DNA of 64,000 nucleotides from assembly GCA_013151865.1 (NCBI GenBank), contig JAADHN010000034.1:1-64000 (forward strand), written 5' to 3'. The translations under genes were made by a program, and so were the position numbers. Position 1 is the stretch's first letter, and each line of letters opens with the position of its first letter. Of the stretch, positions 60,177-64,000 are shown in pieces. Under the pieces are notes generated by a model, which saw only the letters and a program-made list of their open reading frames with translations, was not told the DNA's origin and searched no databases. Source of the stretch: Kiritimatiellota bacterium (GTDB taxonomy: Bacteria > Verrucomicrobiota > Lentisphaeria > Oligosphaerales > JAADHN01).

Positions 60177-60767
60177 ATGAACCGCACCGCAGCAATCGCC
60201 CGGACCACGGGGGAGACTCAGGTCGAAGTCCGGCTCGACCTCGACGCCGCCGGCCGTTGTGAAATCGATACCGGCCTCCCGTTCCTGGACCACATGCTCG
60301 GGGCTTTTTCCCGGCACGGGTACTTCAAGCTTGTGCTCACCGCCCGGGGCGACCTCGAGGTCGATCCGCACCACACGGTCGAAGACGTGGGTCTGGCGCT
60401 CGGCCAAGCCCTGAAAGAGGCGGCCGGCGACCGGACCGGCGTCCAGCGTTTCGGAGCGAGTCTCGTGCCCATGGACGACGCCCTGGTCCGGGCCGTGATC
60501 GACCTGTCCGGACGCCCCTTTCTCGCGTATGATCTCGGGGTCGGCGCCGGCGCCGTCGGCGGCATTCCTATTCTGCTGTTCCGCGAGTTCTTCCGAGCCC
60601 TCGCCACGGAGGCCCGTTTGAACCTTCACTTGACGCGTCTGGCCGGCGAGGAGCCCCATCACGTTGTCGAGGCCGCCTTCAAGGCGTTCGGTCGGGCGCT
60701 GGACCGGGCCCTCGGCCCCGAACCCCGCAGTCCGGGAGTGCCCTCGACCAAAGGCGTTCTTGCCTAG
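60177..60767 (+). CDS. hisB: Imidazoleglycerol-phosphate dehydratase
   Basis: The 196-residue enzyme carries out the sixth step of histidine synthesis. The Mn-binding motifs are clear: DTGLPFLDHMLGAFSRHG, DPHHTVEDVGLALG and EPHHVVEAAFKAFGRAL. It is the monofunctional bacterial form, without the phosphatase domain. The ATG at 60177 gives the normal N terminus (NRTAAIARTTGETQVEV), with GAGG upstream. No other his gene is in the window; thrS follows after 46 bp, perhaps co-transcribed. Confidence 0.95.
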   Translation: MNRTAAIARTTGETQVEVRLDLDAAGRCEIDTGLPFLDHMLGAFSRHGYFKLVLTARGDLEVDPHHTVEDVGLALGQALKEAAGDRTGVQRFGASLVPMDDALVRAVIDLSGRPFLAYDLGVGAGAVGGIPILLFREFFRALATEARLNLHLTRLAGEEPHHVVEAAFKAFGRALDRALGPEPRSPGVPSTKGVLA

Positions 60768-60813
60768 GGCCACCCTCATCTCGACACCGCGTTTCTGAAA
60801 AGGTCCATGCTTC

Positions 60814-62541
60814 ATGGCAGACATCCCGCTGGAAACTCTCAGACACAGTACGGCCCACGTCATGGCTGCGGCCGTATCGCGCCTTTTTCCCGACGTGCAG
60901 CTCGACATTGGGCCGGCGACGGCAGACGGGTTCTACTACGATTTCGAACTGGAACACCGATTCACGCCCGAGGACTTGCCCGCGATCGAAAAGGAAATGC
61001 GCCGGATCGTGAATGCCCGTCTCCCGTTTACCCGGCTCGAGCTTTCGCGGGACGAGGCGGTGAAACTGCTCGAAAGTCGGAGGCAACAGTACAAGCTCGA
61101 GCGGCTCCAAGACATCCCCGAGGGGGAGGCGATTTCGTTCTATGAATGCGGCGACTTCATCGATTTGTGCCGAGGGCCGCACCTGGAGCACAGCGGCCAG
61201 ATAAAGGCGTTCAAGTTGTTGTCCATCGCCGGCTCGTATTACCGAGGCATCGAGACGAACCCCATGCTGCAGCGCTTGTACGGAACGGCGTTCCGGACCA
61301 AACAGGAATTGGCCGAATACCTGCAGGGGCTGGCCCAGGCCCGCAAACGCGACCACCGCAAGCTCGGACGTGAACTCGATCTGTTCAGCGTGGCCGAGGC
61401 CGTGGGACCGGGATTGATCTGCTGGCACCCGAACGGCGCCCGGGTTCGCCACATCATCGAGACTTTCTGGAGGGAGGCGCACTACGAACACGGTTATGAG
61501 CTGCTGTACACACCGCACATCGGCAGGGCGGAACTGTGGCGTCGCAGCGGACACCTGGATTTCTACCGGGACGCCATGTACGCCCCCATGGACATCGACG
61601 ACCAGGAATACTTCGTCAAACCCATGAACTGCCCCTTTCATATCCAGGTTTATCAAACGCGGAGTCGTTCCTACCGGGAATTGCCGCTGCGCTGGGCGGA
61701 ACTGGGAACGGTTTACCGGTACGAAAAAGGCGGCGTCCTCCACGGCCTGTTGCGTGTCCGGGGCTTTACCCAGGACGACGCCCACATCATCTGCACCCCG
61801 GAGCAGATCGAGGACGAAATCCGCGAGGTCCTGCGCTTCAGTCTGTTCATGTGGCACAGCTTCGGTTTCGACGATGTGAAAGCCTACCTGGCGACGCGTC
61901 CGGAGAAGGCGGTGGGCGAGCCGGAACGCTGGGAACAGGCGCAGCGTTCGCTCGAAAAAGCCATCGAGACCGAAGGGCTCGATTGCGAAGTGGACGAGGG
62001 CGGCGGGGCGTTTTACGGCCCGAAGATCGATCTCAAGATCCGGGACGCTCTCGGGCGCGAGTGGCAGACCACCACGATCCAATTCGATTTCAACCTGCCT
62101 GAACGGTTCGACATGACCTACGTCGGGACGGACGGTGCGCGGCACCGGCCTTACATGGTGCACCGGGCCTTGCTCGGCTCTCTCGAGCGGTTCTTCGGTA
62201 TCCTGATCGAACACTATGCCGGGGCTTTTCCGTTGTGGCTGGCGCCGGAGCAGGTGCGGCTTCTGCCCCTGAGCGACCGTTTTATCCCGTACGCGCGCAA
62301 AGTGGCCGACCGCTTGCGCACCGAGCACCTCCGGGTCGCCGTCGACGCCGAAGCGGACACTGTCGGGGCCAAGATCCGCCGGGGGCGGAACCAGCGTGTT
62401 CCATACCTGCTGATCGTGGGAGAACGCGAAGCAGAGGCCGAAACCGTCGCGGTACGGAGCCGCAATCGGGGCGACGAAGGCCCATGTCCGGTCCAGACCT
62501 TTGTTGCAAGAGTCTTGCAGGAAATTGCCGAGAAAAAGTGA
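60814..62541 (+). CDS. thrS: Threonyl-tRNA synthetase lacking the TGS domain
   Basis: The 575-residue class II synthetase starts directly with the editing (N2) domain (HSTAHVMAAAVSRLFP), so the about 60-residue TGS domain of E. coli ThrRS (642 residues) is missing. The zinc ligands are Cys in KPMNCPFHIQ, His in DDAHIICT and the later MVHRALLGS; motif 2 is WAELGTVYRYEKGG; the anticodon-binding domain covers the last 110 residues. The ATG has AAAGG 11 nt upstream, and there is no room for TGS before hisB ends. It leads the thrS-infC-rpmI-rplT cluster. Confidence 0.95.
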   Translation: MADIPLETLRHSTAHVMAAAVSRLFPDVQLDIGPATADGFYYDFELEHRFTPEDLPAIEKEMRRIVNARLPFTRLELSRDEAVKLLESRRQQYKLERLQDIPEGEAISFYECGDFIDLCRGPHLEHSGQIKAFKLLSIAGSYYRGIETNPMLQRLYGTAFRTKQELAEYLQGLAQARKRDHRKLGRELDLFSVAEAVGPGLICWHPNGARVRHIIETFWREAHYEHGYELLYTPHIGRAELWRRSGHLDFYRDAMYAPMDIDDQEYFVKPMNCPFHIQVYQTRSRSYRELPLRWAELGTVYRYEKGGVLHGLLRVRGFTQDDAHIICTPEQIEDEIREVLRFSLFMWHSFGFDDVKAYLATRPEKAVGEPERWEQAQRSLEKAIETEGLDCEVDEGGGAFYGPKIDLKIRDALGREWQTTTIQFDFNLPERFDMTYVGTDGARHRPYMVHRALLGSLERFFGILIEHYAGAFPLWLAPEQVRLLPLSDRFIPYARKVADRLRTEHLRVAVDAEADTVGAKIRRGRNQRVPYLLIVGEREAEAETVAVRSRNRGDEGPCPVQTFVARVLQEIAEKK

Positions 62542-62566
62542 CAAGCAGGGCAGGTTGTGCTACAAT
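62538..62566 (+). promoter_or_regulatory. Strong predicted promoter of infC-rpmI-rplT
   Basis: -35 GTGACA (62538-62543, five of six), 17-bp spacer, -10 TACAAT (62561-62566, five of six). The -35 overlaps the thrS stop codon. It would yield a leader of about 220 nt before infC. Confidence 0.65.
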
Positions 62567-62792
62567 AGTACCGGTTCGAAGCCCATCCTGTCCGTGCACC
62601 CGCCCGTTTGAGGGCACGGAAAAGACCCCGGAGCGCTCGCTTCGGGTCGAGTGCTGAACTCGGTCGCCCCACCCCCTGCTCGGGGGGGACGCACGCAGTG
62701 TCCGGTTCGAGTCCGCCTCCCCCGCGGGTGCGGGAGGAGTCGGCGCCCGGTCCGCAAGGGCAGATGAGGAAACAAGAGAGGAGGACGGAACC
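62567..62792 (+). promoter_or_regulatory. Structured infC leader RNA candidate
   Basis: The 5' leader contains several stable hairpins, including CCGTGC...GCACGG near 62592-62619 and CTCC.../...GGAG near 62718-62741. Leaders of infC operons are sites of control by IF3 or ribosomal protein L20 in other bacteria; here only the structure and position are seen. No T-run follows the hairpins. Confidence 0.4.
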
Positions 62793-63320
62793 ATCGCACG
62801 CCCACTTCGTCCGTACGATCGGCATCTCCGAGGAAGAATGGTGCGCCTGATCGGCGCAAACGGTGAACAAGTCGGCATCGTGACCTTCGACGAGGCCCTG
62901 ACCCGTGCTCGCGACGCGGATCTCGATCTCGTGGAGATTGCGCGGAACGCCAATCCGCCCGTTTGCCGAATCATGGATTACGGCAAGTTCCAGTACGAAC
63001 AGAGCAAGAAAGAGCGTGAAGCCAAGAAGAAGCAGCACCAGCACAAACTCAAAGAGATCAAGTTCCACCCCAACATCGGCGACCATGATTATACCACAAA
63101 GCTCAAACACCTCGTTGCGTTTCTCGAAAAAGGGTTTAAAGTAAAGGTTTCCATGTTTTTTCGAGGACGTGAGATGGCCCACACCGAGCGTGGGCTTGCA
63201 GTAATGAACCGGGTGGTCGAAGACACCCGGGAGGTGGCGACGGTGGAATCACCGGTGCGTCGGGCCGGCCGCAGTCTTTTGCTTTACTTGGCCCCGGCAA
63301 AACATAAGCCGGGCCAGTAA
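62793..63320 (+). CDS. infC: Translation initiation factor IF-3, AUC start
   Basis: The 175-residue factor prevents subunit joining and checks the start codon. N-domain: ARPLRPYDRHLRGRMVRLIG aligned with the usual ARPNRINxxIRxxxVRLIG; then PPVCRIMDYGKFQYEQSKK, the linker, and C-domain FFRGREMAHTERG. The ATG at 62838 would lose the N-terminal residues. An ATC at 62793 restores them and has AGGAGG exactly 8 nt upstream (62779-62784). infC is known for AUU/AUC/AUA starts that allow autoregulation. rpmI follows after 156 bp. Confidence 0.93.
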   Translation: MARPLRPYDRHLRGRMVRLIGANGEQVGIVTFDEALTRARDADLDLVEIARNANPPVCRIMDYGKFQYEQSKKEREAKKKQHQHKLKEIKFHPNIGDHDYTTKLKHLVAFLEKGFKVKVSMFFRGREMAHTERGLAVMNRVVEDTREVATVESPVRRAGRSLLLYLAPAKHKPGQ

Positions 63321-63476
63321 CGTCCCACCTCCGGCAGCCCTCGCACCTGCAGCGTGCCCAACGTTTGGCGCGAAATCCTGCCCGTGGCGCCCGGGCGCGG
63401 AGTCTGTCGTTTTCCCGATTGATGCCCTTCAGGCGACCGTTGCCGTCACCCACAGAACAAATACGGACTTTTCGAC

Positions 63477-63677
63477 ATGCCAAAACTCAAGACACGCAAG
63501 TCCGCAGCCAAGCGACTCAAGCAGACCGGAACGGGCAAGTTCCGTCACTACAAAGCGGGCGCACGTCACATCCTGACCAAGAAAAGCGCCAAACGCAAAC
63601 GGCGTCTCGGTCAGGACGCGGAAGTGAAAAAGAGCGAGATGAAACGGATCAAAGCGGCCCTGCCCTACGGGTTGTGA
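63477..63677 (+). CDS. rpmI: 50S ribosomal protein L35
   Basis: The 66-residue basic protein starts MPKLKTRKSAAKRLKQTGTG and contains HILTKKSAKRKRRL, the L35 signature. It lies in the conserved infC-rpmI-rplT order. The ribosome site is weak. Its length matches the family. Confidence 0.97.
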   Translation: MPKLKTRKSAAKRLKQTGTGKFRHYKAGARHILTKKSAKRKRRLGQDAEVKKSEMKRIKAALPYGL

Positions 63678-63828
63678 TCGGTCGTCGATACGCTGCGTGC
63701 GCTGTGGATTCACTGCGTGTCCGCGTGTGAGGAGCCCCCGACCGAATGTCCGAGGTCCTCGGTCGAGGCCGAACGTCGCGTCCATGTTCACGAATTGAAC
63801 CAGAGACAGCCGGGAGTGGTTTGCCAGT

Positions 63829-64000
63829 ATGCGTACCAGGAACATAGTTGCCTCCAGAAAACGGCGGAAAGCGGTCCTGAAAAGCGTGCGGGGGTTTCGG
63901 GGTCCGCGCGGCAAGCTCATTCGCCAGGCATACGGTGCGGCGGACCGTGCCATGGCCGCTGCTTACGTGGGACGGAAGCAGAAGAAACGCCAATATCGCC
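63829..64000 (+). CDS. rplT: 50S ribosomal protein L20 (partial, runs off window end)
   Basis: The first 57 codons are present: MRTRNIVASRKRRKAVLKSV, then GFRGPRGKLIRQAY, matching L20 (KGYRGARSRLYRVA type), which binds 23S rRNA early in assembly. The ATG at 63829 is preceded by GGGAG about 12 nt upstream. It follows rpmI by 151 bp and is cut by the window end. In other bacteria L20 represses infC-rpmI-rplT. Confidence 0.95.
   Translation, partial: MRTRNIVASRKRRKAVLKSVRGFRGPRGKLIRQAYGAADRAMAAAYVGRKQKKRQYR

Noticed and set aside
62567-62720. tRNA-like GGTTCGA segments between thrS and infC
   Set aside because: The surrounding bases do not form T-arm, anticodon or acceptor stems of a tRNA.
1-64000. 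CRISPR array or prophage
   Set aside because: No regularly spaced repeats, cas genes, integrase or phage structural genes were seen.

Overview
The window is about 64 kb of high-GC chromosomal DNA from a diderm (outer-membrane) heterotrophic bacterium. Lipid A genes (lpxA, lpxC, a lipid-A-synthase N-terminal-domain protein), a class II (B12) ribonucleotide reductase, citramalate-type isoleucine synthesis, many secreted glycoside hydrolases, a sulfatase and uroporphyrinogen-decarboxylase-like (URO-D) methyltransferases together suggest a polysaccharide degrader of the PVC/FCB-like assemblage (Kiritimatiellota, Lentisphaerota, Hydrogenedentota or Sumerlaeota). This placement is inference from gene content; no rRNA or tRNA gene was seen.

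Layout. 0.1-8 kb (minus strand): sugar isomerase, GH5-like hydrolase, apiosidase-like hydrolase (DUF4038), URO-D-like protein, GNAT acetyltransferase. 8.2-10 kb: ribE and ribD. 10.4-23 kb: secreted TIM-barrel proteins, a small secreted protein with an STI1/DP-like tail, a DUF6259-like hydrolase, a GT4 glycosyltransferase, an HpcH/HpaI aldolase, a ThiS-ThiF fusion, an orphan ModC-like ATPase, a Gfo/Idh oxidoreductase and a TMTC-like membrane protein. 23-27.7 kb (minus): a hom-lysC-cimA operon preceded by what reads as a classical ribosome-mediated attenuator, with promoter, 23-codon leader peptide rich in Ile/Thr, competing hairpins and an intrinsic terminator. 27.8-28.3 kb: a decayed Rhs/YD-repeat fragment. 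28.3-32.7 kb: aldo/keto reductase, sulfatase, second URO-D-like protein. 33-40.3 kb: lpxA-serS (4-bp overlap), nrdJ behind two NrdR boxes, lpxC, and a tandem FabZ-like protein whose two halves each keep only one of the two catalytic residues. 40-44 kb: TAXI-TRAP transporter. 44-56.5 kb: a secreted beta-helix protein, isomerase, DsbD and two very large secreted glycan-active proteins. 57-60 kb: GT2, LAB_N and GT39 genes, an ArnC/ArnT-like lipid A decoration set. 60-64 kb: hisB, then thrS-infC-rpmI-rplT, with infC starting at AUC.

How it works together. Secreted hydrolases (GH5-, GH140-, GH84-like and unassigned), a sulfatase, sugar isomerases and an oxidoreductase indicate breakdown of decorated, probably sulfated or amino-sugar-containing, glycans. 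Housekeeping genes lie between these accessory blocks. The most notable signals are the attenuator in front of hom-lysC-cimA and the complementary active-site losses in the tandem FabZ-like protein.
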